A stretch of DNA of 16,408 nucleotides from Azoarcus sp. (GCA_031259795.1 JAIRLA010000021.1:1-16408); one strand, 5' to 3'. Positions 1 to 6,122 are shown, numbered from the stretch's first letter. Program-made: numbers and translations. Notes: generated by a model from the letters alone, not told the origin.

Positions 1-95
1 CGACAAGGTTTTGCGACCATGCATAAAAAACCCCTCCGCGTAAAAAAAACAGCTATCATCCCCGGCAAGGCAAGACCGGATGCCTGAAAAGGACA
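1..95. other. Window edge, no assignable gene
   Basis: This is relatively AT-rich DNA with two A-runs (about 25-30 and 43-50). An open frame from base 1 to a stop at 85-87 would give a 28-residue basic tail that I do not recognise. It could be the end of an upstream gene or chance. It may carry the promoter of the gene at 312, but I see no clear -35/-10 pair. Confidence 0.3.
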
Positions 96-272
96 GCCCG
101 CAAACCTTGCGGGCATGCCATTGAATCCTGCGGGCGCGCCTTTAAACCCTGCGGGCGCGCCCTTGAATCTTGCGGGCATGCCTTTGAATCTTGCGGGCGC
201 GCCCTTGAACCCTGCGGGCATGCCCTTGAACCCTGCGGGCGCGCCCTTGAATCTTGCGGGCATGCCCGCAAG
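96..272. repeat. 21-bp tandem repeat array with palindromic core, 8 units
   Basis: The core GCGGGC-RY-GCC recurs at exactly 21-bp intervals, starting at 109, 130, 151, 172, 193, 214, 235 and 256. Units are joined by a CTTGAATCTT or CTTGAACCCT linker. The central dinucleotide is AT, GC, GC, AT, GC, AT, GC, AT, so most of the array has a 42-bp higher-order unit. The array begins with a hairpin (96-103 pairs with 107-114, three-base loop) and ends with a perfect 20-bp palindrome (253-272). The minus strand is open through it and would encode heptads of the type RACPQDS. I read that as a result of the period being a multiple of three. The array lies just upstream of the gene at 312 and could affect its transcription or leader RNA. 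Confidence 0.93.
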
Positions 273-311
273 CCTTCCTTGATTGACACCCTGCACAAAG
301 GAACCACCATC

Positions 312-962
312 ATGACCTCAAACACCGACTGGGTACCCCCTAGAGAAGACGGCCTCATCAAACTCATGGCCGTCTGGTCGACCAAACTCAGCAACAGCAC
401 CACCCAAACCGCCTATGGCTGGGTCGCCGCGGAATGCACCGCCACCGTCGCCGCCATCACCGCCTTCAACACCGCCTACGCCACCTACCACACCGCCCCC
501 ACCCCGCCCAACCGGCTGGCGAAGGACGAAGCCAAAAAAACAGCCATCGCCGCCATGCGCAAATTTGCCGCGGAGCGCATCCGCAGCAACAGCAAAATGA
601 CCCCGCCGCAGCGGCTGGAACTGGGGATACCCATCCACGATACCGAACCGACGCCCGTCCCCGTCCCCGCGGCGGGACCGGCGGCCAAAGCGGAAATCAC
701 CAGCGCCGTCCCGGGGCGGGTGCGCGTCCACTACCTTGGCGGCAAACCCTACGGCGTCGACCGTATCGAAATCGCCTGGCTCCTCTCGGAGACGCCCATC
801 GACAACCCCCACCTGCTGACCAATAAAGAAACCTTCAGCAGAAACCCGTGGGAACACGACTTCAGCGATGACAGAGGCAAGAAAGCGTACTATGCCCTGC
901 GCTACCTCACCAAAGAAGGAAACAGCCCATGGTCGAACGTGCAGGAAGTAATCGTGCCATGA
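312..962 (+). CDS. Uncharacterised protein with FN3/Ig-like C-terminus
   Basis: The product is 216 aa. I start at the ATG at 312 because AAAGGA (297-302) sits at good ribosome-binding distance; an in-frame TTG at 279 lies at the edge of the repeat array. No signal peptide or membrane segment is visible, so it is probably cytoplasmic. Residues 1-110 look alpha-helical, with WVPPRE near the start, an Ala-rich stretch (39-60), NRLAKDEAKKTAIAAMRKFA (67-86) and PPQRLELGIP (98-107). A Pro-rich linker (112-123) leads to a beta-rich C-terminal part with KKAYYALRYLTKEGNSPWSN (190-209), resembling the end of a fibronectin-III/Ig-like fold. I recall similar hypothetical proteins with this WVP start and NRLAKDEAKK block in diverse bacteria, with no known function. 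It stands alone between repeats, with no operon partner. The reading frame is convincing; the function is unknown. Confidence 0.8.
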   Translation: MTSNTDWVPPREDGLIKLMAVWSTKLSNSTTQTAYGWVAAECTATVAAITAFNTAYATYHTAPTPPNRLAKDEAKKTAIAAMRKFAAERIRSNSKMTPPQRLELGIPIHDTEPTPVPVPAAGPAAKAEITSAVPGRVRVHYLGGKPYGVDRIEIAWLLSETPIDNPHLLTNKETFSRNPWEHDFSDDRGKKAYYALRYLTKEGNSPWSNVQEVIVP

Positions 963-980
963 CCACCCCGCAGGCATCGC

Positions 981-1514
981 AATGACAAGGCTTTACCTTC
1001 CTTGCAACGGCACAACCTCCCCCCAATCACAGCCGCCAGCCCTCCCTCTCCACTACTGTAAAGCGCCTGCCGTCCCCTCCCCCGCTTGCGGGGGAGGGTG
1101 CCCCGTCAGGGGCGGGAGAGGGCTTCGTACCATCCGGAGCGAAGCGACGCTGGATAAAAAGGGGGAGAAGGAGCGGAACGCCCGTCCACTTCCCACCGCA
1201 AGGAAAACAGCGTCGCTTCGCTCCGTTTGGATGGAACTGGATTGCCACGTCGCTTCGCTCCTCGCAATGACGAGGTGGGGGGGCTGTCCACTTTCCACCG
1301 CCAAGAAATCAGCGTCGCTTCGCTCCGTTTGGTTGGAAGCCCTCTCCCGGCCTTCGGCCACCCTCCCCCGCAAGCGGGGGAGGGAAGGTTCATCGTACTG
1401 ACAAGGCTTTACCTTCCTTGCAACGGCACGACCTCCCCCCAATCACAGCCGCCAGCCCTCCCTTCCCACTACTGTAAAGCGCCTGCCGTCCCCTCCCCCG
1501 CAAGCGGGGGAGGG
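981..1514. repeat. Composite intergenic repeat, copy 1 (L-M-N-L)
   Basis: The modules are L (981-1098), M (about 1091-1281), N (1282-1396) and a second L (1397-1514). L starts with TGACAAGGCTTTACCTTCC and ends in a strong hairpin of the CTCCCCCGC-aa-GCGGGGGAG type (1491-1514 in the second L). M contains a copy of the widespread TGGATTGCC...CTCGCAATGACGAGG element (1238-1274). M-N-L recurs at 2761-3220. M aligns there with only about four mismatches over roughly 165 bases by eye. Open frames here on both strands contain only repeat and I do not call them genes. This fills most of the gene-free stretch 963-1802. Confidence 0.9.
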
Positions 1515-1550
1515 AAGGTTCCATCGCAAAACTCACCATTGCGAAAGCCT

Positions 1551-1585
1551 CCCCCCTCGTCATTGCGAGGAGCGAATCGACGCTG
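1551..1585 (-). repeat. Dispersed CATTGCGAG element (inverted copy)
   Basis: CGTCATTGCGAGGAGCGA followed by ATCGACGCTGA is the reverse complement of the element in the M module and near 2692, 5303 and 16241. It is a short non-coding repeat of a kind common in intergenic regions of many bacteria. The DNA from here to about 1700 has no other feature I can support. Confidence 0.7.
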
Positions 1586-1707
1586 ATATGAACGCGTCGC
1601 GCGCAAAGCCTCGCGCCTGCGGGGAATCCCGTCCGGCGAGGATCGCGCCATGGACAGTCCCGCCGCCTGCCCGCGCTTGCCGGATTCCCGCCATTGTGGC
1701 GCTCGTC

Positions 1708-1736
1708 TTGACAAGCGCCCGCTCCAGGATCAGGAT
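1708..1736 (+). promoter_or_regulatory. Possible sigma-70 promoter for the secreted-protein gene
   Basis: There is a perfect -35 TTGACA at 1708-1713. A poor -10, CAGGAT, lies at 1731-1736 after a 17-bp spacer. It is correctly oriented and ends 66 bp before the start codon at 1803. The weak -10 keeps confidence low. Confidence 0.3.
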
Positions 1737-1802
1737 CGCGCCTCCTTTCCGATGTTTACTCTTGATGCCGCATTACGGCGCCTCTCACCAAGGAAGACCA
1801 CA

Positions 1803-2621
1803 ATGAAGAACTGGCTCAATCTCCTCCTGCTCTCCGCCGCCCTGCTCGCCCCACCGGCGCTCGCGGCGGAATGTTCCGACAATCCCAAGCATCAAGACCT
1901 GTGTTCCCAAAACTTTCAGGATTTGTGGTGGAACCCCGAGCAAAGCGGCATGGGCGTCAGCATCAGCCAGCAGGGCGACATCATCATAGCAACGTGGTAT
2001 CACTACGACGACGACGGCAATCCTGTCTGGCTACAGGCGTCCGGCAGGCTGGGAATAATGTCCCTGATGAGTAGCATGCCCCCATGGGTTCCCGCCGCTG
2101 GCGTGTTCAATGTTCCTCTCTATCGCACCACCGGCCCCGCTCCCGGCCCGGATTATTCCGCCGCTAATGTGAAAATCGCCGAGGTTGGCACGGTGTCGAT
2201 CAAGTTTATCAGCGGCGATGACGCCTACTTCGACTACGACTACAACGGCAAAAGCGGCAGGCTCCGCTTGCATCGCTACACCTACAACATCCCCGCGCTT
2301 GCCGGTCAATGGCGCTTTACCTCCGTCATCACGGATTCCAGCACCGACGCGGCCTCGTACCAGTCCGGAAACGCCGTCTTTTCCGACCCCGTTGATAATC
2401 GCTACACGATCACGGGAGATTTGGCCGCGAATCCCGCCATCGACATCCAAGCATTGCGCCTGTATCCCACAGGTTCGATCTTTGGCGGGTCTTGCGAAAC
2501 AGGCGACGCCCAGAAATCGTGCAGCGTATACGAAGTCCGCGTCATCGGCGACACCTTCCTGCTGAAAGGAACCGTGTCGGGCAACAAGATACGCATTCTG
2601 GGCGTGCGCGCGCCCGACTGA
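1803..2621 (+). CDS. Secreted protein with WW-N-P / QGD / WY-YD-G-P-W motif domain
   Basis: The product is 272 aa. The start is set by AAGGAAG (1790-1796), seven bases upstream of the ATG, and by the signal peptide that follows (Lys3, hydrophobic core 5-16, likely cleavage after APPALA at residue 21). The mature protein opens with two Cys (24, 34). It then has DLWWNPEQSGMGVSISQQGD (40-59), followed by ATWYHYDDDGNPVWL (63-77) and FNVPLYRTTGP (102-112). I recognise this pattern as a domain common in exported proteins of Proteobacteria, often repeated and with unassigned function. A second, less conserved half includes another Cys pair near the C-terminus (SCETGDAQKSCSVYE). It is probably periplasmic or extracellular. 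The gene stands alone, bracketed by two copies of the composite repeat. A GC-rich hairpin-like sequence overlaps its 3' end, but without a T-run it is not a clear terminator. Confidence 0.85.
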   Translation: MKNWLNLLLLSAALLAPPALAAECSDNPKHQDLCSQNFQDLWWNPEQSGMGVSISQQGDIIIATWYHYDDDGNPVWLQASGRLGIMSLMSSMPPWVPAAGVFNVPLYRTTGPAPGPDYSAANVKIAEVGTVSIKFISGDDAYFDYDYNGKSGRLRLHRYTYNIPALAGQWRFTSVITDSSTDAASYQSGNAVFSDPVDNRYTITGDLAANPAIDIQALRLYPTGSIFGGSCETGDAQKSCSVYEVRVIGDTFLLKGTVSGNKIRILGVRAPD

Positions 2622-2691
2622 GAGCCGTAGCCCGGTACATCAGGGATCGGGAATTGGCTTTGGTCAGCGTCGACGCGCTCCGCAAGGAACG

Positions 2692-2747
2692 GTGGATTGC
2701 CACGGGCCTGCGGCCCTCGCAATGCCGAGTTCTCCCGATGGATTCTC
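2692..2747 (+). repeat. Dispersed CATTGCGAG element plus CTCCCGATGGA tail
   Basis: GTGGATTGCCACGGGCC is followed by CTCGCAATGCCGAG, then TTCTCCCGATGGATTC. The same two-part arrangement recurs near 5303-5375 and 16241-16270. It is non-coding and leads directly into the composite repeat at 2761. Only unremarkable sequence lies between the stop at 2621 and this element. Confidence 0.65.
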
Positions 2748-2760
2748 CTTCCTCGCTCGG

Positions 2761-3220
2761 CGGGGGAGGGTGGCCCGTCAGGGGCGGGAGAGGGCTTCGT
2801 ACCATCCGGAGCGAAGCGACGCTGAATAAAAAGGGGGAGAAGGAGCGGAACGCCCGTCCACTTCCCACCGCAGGGAAAACAGCGTCGATTCGCTCCGTTT
2901 GGATGGAACTGGATTGCCACGTCGCTGCGCTCCTCGCAATGACGAGGTGGGGGGAGCGCGCCTCGCAATGACGAGATGGGGGGGGGCTGTCCACTTTCCA
3001 CCGCCAAGAAATCAGCGTCGCTACGCTCCGCATGGTTGGAAGCCCTCTCCCGGCCTTCGGCCACCCTCTCGCCCGCCAAGCGGGGGAGGGAAGGTTCATC
3101 GCACTGACGAGGCTTTACCTTCCCTGCAACGGCATAACCATCCCCCAATCACAACCGCCAGCCATCCCCTCCCACTACTGTAAAGCGCTTGCCGTCCCCT
3201 CCCCCGCAAGCGGGGGAAGG
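2761..3220. repeat. Composite intergenic repeat, copy 2 (M-N-L)
   Basis: The modules are M (2761-2953), N (2985-3102) and L (3103-3220), in the same order and orientation as in copy 1. A small extra piece at 2954-2984 repeats CCTCGCAATGACGAG. The terminal hairpin (about 3197-3220) lies directly upstream of tatB, and the end of the repeat supplies its only visible Shine-Dalgarno-like sequence. With copy 1 it makes direct repeats flanking the gene at 1803-2621. No gene is supported in 2622-3237. Confidence 0.9.
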
Positions 3221-3237
3221 AAGAAATCCATCAAAAC

Positions 3238-3627
3238 ATGTTTGACATAGGCTTCTCTGAACTCGTCGTCATCGGCATCGTATTGCTGATCGTGGTCGGC
3301 CCCGAACGCCTGCCCGGCGTGGCGCGCACCGCCGGGCATCTGCTCGGGCGGTTGCAACGCTACGTCGCCAGCGTCAAGTCCGACATCCAGCGCGAAATCC
3401 ATCTCGATGAATTGCGGAAACTGCGCGAGCGGGCGCACACCATCGACCAGACGTTGCGCGCCGAGGTCAGCGAGATACAGACCAGCCTGACCGAAACGCT
3501 GACCCTTTCCTCCTCCGCCGAGCCGCCGGAAGACGCTCCTCCCGCCGCCGCCGCGGACGCCCCCTCCTCGCCGCGGCGCGAACCCGCGCTGGACGCGCGC
3601 CCCCTCACCCCGGCGGACAAGGCATGA
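3238..3627 (+). CDS. tatB: Sec-independent translocase subunit TatB
   Basis: TatB forms the substrate-receptor complex with TatC for export of folded twin-arginine proteins across the inner membrane. The 129-aa product has the classic layout. MFDIGFSEL starts it, one membrane helix covers residues 8-20, and the GPERLP hinge is at 21-26. An amphipathic helix (27-50) and a charged coil follow, ending in a Pro/Ala-rich tail (95-129). The start is fixed by the N-terminal motif. The only Shine-Dalgarno candidate, GGAAGGAAG (3215-3223), is about 14 bases away, longer than usual, and belongs to the upstream repeat. The stop overlaps the tatC start in ATGA. In betaproteobacteria tatA normally lies just upstream; here that space is repeat DNA. 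Confidence 0.96.
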   Translation: MFDIGFSELVVIGIVLLIVVGPERLPGVARTAGHLLGRLQRYVASVKSDIQREIHLDELRKLRERAHTIDQTLRAEVSEIQTSLTETLTLSSSAEPPEDAPPAAAADAPSSPRREPALDARPLTPADKA

Positions 3628-4397
3628 GCGAAGAGCTTCTGGAAGAAGAAAGTTTCATCTCGCACCTGGTCGAACTGCGCGCGCGGCTGTTGCGCGCCAT
3701 TACCGCCATCGGCGTGATCTTCCTGGCCTTGCTGCCGTGGGCGACGGACATCTACGACTTCCTCGCCGGCCCCCTGACCGCCACCCTGCCGCCGGGCGCG
3801 CACATGATCGCGGTCGGCGTGGTGACGCCGATCATCGGCCCGATCAAAGTCACGATAGCGGCGGCATTCGTCCTGGCCCTGCCCATGACGCTCTACCAGG
3901 CGTGGGCCTTCGTCGCGCCCGGCCTGTACGCGCACGAACGCCGGATCGCATTGCCGCTGGTGCTGGGAAGCACGCTGCTTTTCCTCGCCGGCATGGCGTT
4001 CTGCCACTTCTTCGTGTTCGGCATGGTCTTCCGCTTCATCGCCCAGTTCGCCCCGGAGAGCGTCGTTCCGGCCCCGGACATCGAACAATACCTGTCCTTC
4101 GTCATGACGATGTTCATCGCATTCGGCGCGACTTTCGAGGTGCCGATCGCCGTCATCCTGCTCGTGCGGGCCGGCGTGGTTTCGGTGGCGAAGCTGCGCG
4201 AAATACGCCCCTACGTACTCGTCGGCGCGCTCGTCGTCGGCGCGATCCTGACCCCGCCGGACGTCATCTCGCAAATCATGCTCGCGGCCCCCATCTGCCT
4301 GTTGTACGAAGCGGGCATCCTCATCGCCGCGACCCTCGCCCGCCCCGTGACGCCGCCGCTTCCCCGTCCGGACGGCGAGGGAAAAAGCAAATCGTGA
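3624..4397 (+). CDS. tatC: Sec-independent translocase subunit TatC
   Basis: TatC is the multispanning Tat component that binds the twin-arginine signal. The product is 257 aa, the usual size, with six predictable membrane segments. Family signatures are FISHLVELRARL (11-22), which includes Glu17 of the signal-binding site, and FVAPGLYAHER (96-106), which includes Glu105. LTPPD precedes the last helix. The tail is short and hydrophilic. It overlaps tatB by 4 bp and is surely co-translated with it. The long minus-strand frame across tatBC is a compositional shadow. I see no terminator downstream. The next 146 bp are gene-free, followed by a tandem array. Confidence 0.97.
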   Translation: MSEELLEEESFISHLVELRARLLRAITAIGVIFLALLPWATDIYDFLAGPLTATLPPGAHMIAVGVVTPIIGPIKVTIAAAFVLALPMTLYQAWAFVAPGLYAHERRIALPLVLGSTLLFLAGMAFCHFFVFGMVFRFIAQFAPESVVPAPDIEQYLSFVMTMFIAFGATFEVPIAVILLVRAGVVSVAKLREIRPYVLVGALVVGAILTPPDVISQIMLAAPICLLYEAGILIAATLARPVTPPLPRPDGEGKSKS

Positions 4398-4543
4398 CCA
4401 ATATTCATTGACCTGTCTTGTCGGGCGGCATCCAGTCCGCGCGATCGCCGGTCTTTCCGGAAGAAGACGCCGCGCCGGAAAGTCCCGCCGCAATCGAAGA
4501 CCGCGAAAGCAGGGCCAACCCGGCGCAAGGACGCGGTGTTTAC
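4398..4543. other. Gene-free stretch after tatC
   Basis: No convincing gene is present. An open frame begins at 4418 and runs into the 21-bp repeats, but it has no recognisable domain or ribosome-binding site. In many betaproteobacteria an S1C protease and a Nif3 gene follow tatC; here they lie at 12.8-14.8 kb instead. Confidence 0.4.
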
Positions 4544-4627
4544 CAAAGAGTCTTTCGTTTGCAGCAAAGAGTCTTTCGTTCACACCAAAGAGTCTTTCGT
4601 TTACAGCAAAGAGTCTTTCGTTCACGG
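4544..4627. repeat. 21-bp tandem repeat array, 4 units
   Basis: CAAAGAGTCTTTCGTT followed by a variable five-base end (TGCAG, CACAC, TACAG, CACGG) recurs at 4544, 4565, 4586 and 4607, exactly 21 bp apart. The sequence is unrelated to the 21-bp array at 96-272. Units contain the near-palindrome AAAGAGTCTTT. The last unit runs into CACGGCTATGACC, the outermost degenerate CRISPR repeat. All six frames give heptapeptide repeats because the period is divisible by three. I treat these as non-coding. Confidence 0.92.
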
Positions 4628-5176
4628 CTATGACCGTGGTGCGCGCGGTGATGCGCACGCCGACGATTTTCTGAGCAGCTAATCCGGCTATGAACTTGTA
4701 GGGGCACGGCGCGCCGTGCCCCTACGCTTTCTGAGCGGCCTATCTGGCTATGAGCAAATGAAACGCCTTTCCGTGTGGAGGCGGGAATTTCTGGGCAGCC
4801 TGATCCGGCCATGAACTGTAGGGGCACGGCGCGCCGTGCCCCTACGCTTTCTGAGCGGCCTGTCTGGCTATGAGCAAATGAAACGCCTTTCCGTGCGGAG
4901 GCGGGAATTTCTGGGCAGCCTAATCCGGCCATGAACTTGTAGGGGCACGGCGCGCCGTGCCCCTACGCTTTCTGGGCAGCCTATCTGGCTATGAGCTAAT
5001 CACGCCTTTTCGGTTCGCGTTTATTTACTTTCTGAGCAACCTATACGGCTATGAACTTACGCGGAACTGAATGCACGGGCAAATCGTCTTTTCTGAGCAG
5101 CCTACACGGCCATGAAATCCGCAGCGCATGTTCGCGCGCCTGCGCCATTTTCGAGCAGCCTACACGCCAAACGCCG
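4608..5176 (-). CRISPR. Degenerate orphan CRISPR array, subtype I-F-like repeats
   Basis: A 28-nt repeat (two copies are 29) recurs at 4668, 4728, 4788, 4848, 4908, 4969, 5029 and 5090, spacing 60-61. Decayed end copies lie at about 4608 and 5149. Read on the minus strand it begins GTTCATAGCCG and ends GCTGCTCAGAAA, closely matching the known I-F repeat (GTTCACTGCC...GCAGCTAAGAAA). The 28+32 geometry is also that of I-F. The hairpin is kept: repeat bases 6-10 pair with 16-20, and the I-F T7-A19 pair is replaced by A7-T19 in several copies. Spacers of 31-33 nt start at 4636, 4696, 4756, 4817, 4876, 4937, 4997, 5057 and 5118. Three are the same palindrome and two are near-identical. No cas gene or AT-rich leader is in the window. 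The repeats differ from one another at many positions, so the array looks inactive. Confidence 0.85.
4668..4968. repeat. Two-unit duplication in the CRISPR array with palindromic spacers
   Basis: A block of two repeat-spacer units (about 120 bp) occurs at 4668-4787 and 4788-4907 and starts again at 4908. Alternate repeats share private variants: those at 4668, 4788 and 4908 have AATCCGGC or GATCCGGC; those at 4728, 4848 and 4969 have TCTGGCTATGAGC. The first spacer type contains a perfect 28-bp palindrome, GTAGGGGCACGG plus its complement around CGCG, at 4698-4725, 4818-4845 and 4939-4966. The second type (4756-4787, 4876-4907) differs at one base between copies. The palindrome resembles a GTAGGGGC...GCCCCTAC inverted repeat that I recall as dispersed in many bacterial genomes. 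Confidence 0.9.
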
Positions 5177-5302
5177 GCCTGTTCACGGCAAGGCCGGTTC
5201 GCCCGCGCGGCGGAGAAAGCGCGGCCATCGCCGGGCCGGAAAAGCCCGAATGAAACGGGCGGCGCGGGGCGCGGCAATAAGAGGCCCGCCTTGAACCGCC
5301 TC

Positions 5303-5375
5303 ATGGATTGCCGCGTCGCTGCGTTCCTCGCAATGACGAATTATTCCGATAGATTTCCCCCGTCCGATGGACTCC
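5303..5375 (+). repeat. Dispersed CATTGCGAG element
   Basis: ATGGATTGCCGCGTCGCTGC is followed by CTCGCAATGACGAATTATTC and then a CGATAGATT/CCGATGGACTCC tail with CCCCGCAAGC. It is the same two-part layout as near 2692 and 16241. It lies between the CRISPR remnant and the 3' end of the OmpA-like gene. The preceding 5177-5302 is very GC-rich and holds no gene I can support; it includes the inverted repeat GCCGGCC...GGCCGG near 5173-5195. Confidence 0.65.
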
Positions 5376-5390
5376 CCTTCCCCGCAAGCA

Positions 5391-6092
5391 TCAGCGCGGT
5401 TCCAGGAGAATTTCGACTCGCCGGTTGCGGGTGCGTCCTTCCGCTGTCCGGTTGTCGGCGATAGGCTTGGATTCGCCGTGTCCGTCGGCGCTCATGCGCT
5501 CCGGCGCGATTCCGAGGCGGCGCAGGTGTTCCATGACGGTTTCGGCCCGCTGGATCGACAGGCGCAGGTTGTACATCTCGCTGCCGGCGCCGTCGGTGTG
5601 GCCGATGATGTGGATTCTGGGGCCCTGATGGCGGGAGAATATCGGCGCGATGCGCTGGAGTTGCGCGGCGAGGGGGGGCTGGATGATGGCGTTGCCGGAA
5701 GCGAAGCCGTCCGCGGCGGGCAGGGACAGGCGCAGTCCCGGGGCAAGGCGGTCGATGTGTGCGCCCGGGGTATTGGGCAGGGCGGTCTCCAGCTCGTGTT
5801 GCAGCGCGGCCCAGTCCGTGGCGGGCCGGCGGGGCGTCTCCGCGGGAGGGGAGGGCGGTGTCCGCGCGGTGGGCGCGGCGGGCGTAGTGGCGTGGACACT
5901 GTCTTGCACTGGCGCGGGCGTCGGCGTTGATGTATTTACGGTGACGGCGCACCCCGCGAGCAGCGCGCAGGCGAGCAGGGAAACGGCAAGATGGCATCCT
6001 CGCGCCACGCGGGCAACGCGCGGGGAAACGGCGCGCGGCGCGCGGGAAGGGGGAACGGGGGATGGCAATGGAGGGATGGCGATGGCGGACAT
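5391..6092 (-). CDS. OmpA-family peptidoglycan-binding lipoprotein
   Basis: From the ATG at 6092 the product is 233 aa. A hydrophobic segment (35-46) ends in the lipobox LAGC with Cys48, so the mature protein should be lipid-anchored, probably in the outer membrane. A Pro/Thr/Ala-rich tether (50-92) leads to an OmpA C-terminal domain (about 120-231). This contains GHTDGAGSEMYNLRLSIQRA (164-183), GHGESKPIADN (204-214) and the final RNRRVEI, which bind peptidoglycan in this family. The segment before the signal core is unusually long (34 residues) and has no clear ribosome-binding site. A GTG at residue 29 would give a normal 19-residue lipoprotein signal, so the true start may be near 6008. 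It follows folE2 by 30 bp on the same strand and may be the last gene of that operon. No terminator is evident. Confidence 0.88.
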   Translation of the reverse strand: MSAIAIPPLPSPVPPSRAPRAVSPRVARVARGCHLAVSLLACALLAGCAVTVNTSTPTPAPVQDSVHATTPAAPTARTPPSPPAETPRRPATDWAALQHELETALPNTPGAHIDRLAPGLRLSLPAADGFASGNAIIQPPLAAQLQRIAPIFSRHQGPRIHIIGHTDGAGSEMYNLRLSIQRAETVMEHLRRLGIAPERMSADGHGESKPIADNRTAEGRTRNRRVEILLEPR

Positions 6093-6122
6093 GGCGGGGC
6101 GGGGATCAGGTGAGATGCGGGT

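Noticed and set aside
56..403. Minus-strand open frame with eight heptapeptide repeats (RACPQDS type)
   Set aside because: The repeats follow from a 21-bp DNA period; the frame runs into the supported gene at 312 and has no recognisable domain.
982..1401. Open frames in the composite repeats (also 2402-3148)
   Set aside because: They consist only of intergenic repeat sequence, occur on both strands and differ between the two repeat copies.
3360..4658. 432-codon minus-strand frame opposite tatBC
   Set aside because: It is antisense to two certain genes; the composition is a high-GC shadow rich in Arg, Asp and His with no domain.
4418..4674. Plus- and minus-strand frames with heptad repeats over the second 21-bp array
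   Set aside because: All frames stay open because the period is divisible by three; no ribosome-binding site or known domain, and they run into CRISPR repeats.
4668..5117. Array as a plain minisatellite or subtype I-E CRISPR
   Set aside because: Unlike a minisatellite, the intervals hold several unrelated 31-33-nt sequences; the repeat ends match I-F and not the I-E CCCCGC...GGGG pattern.
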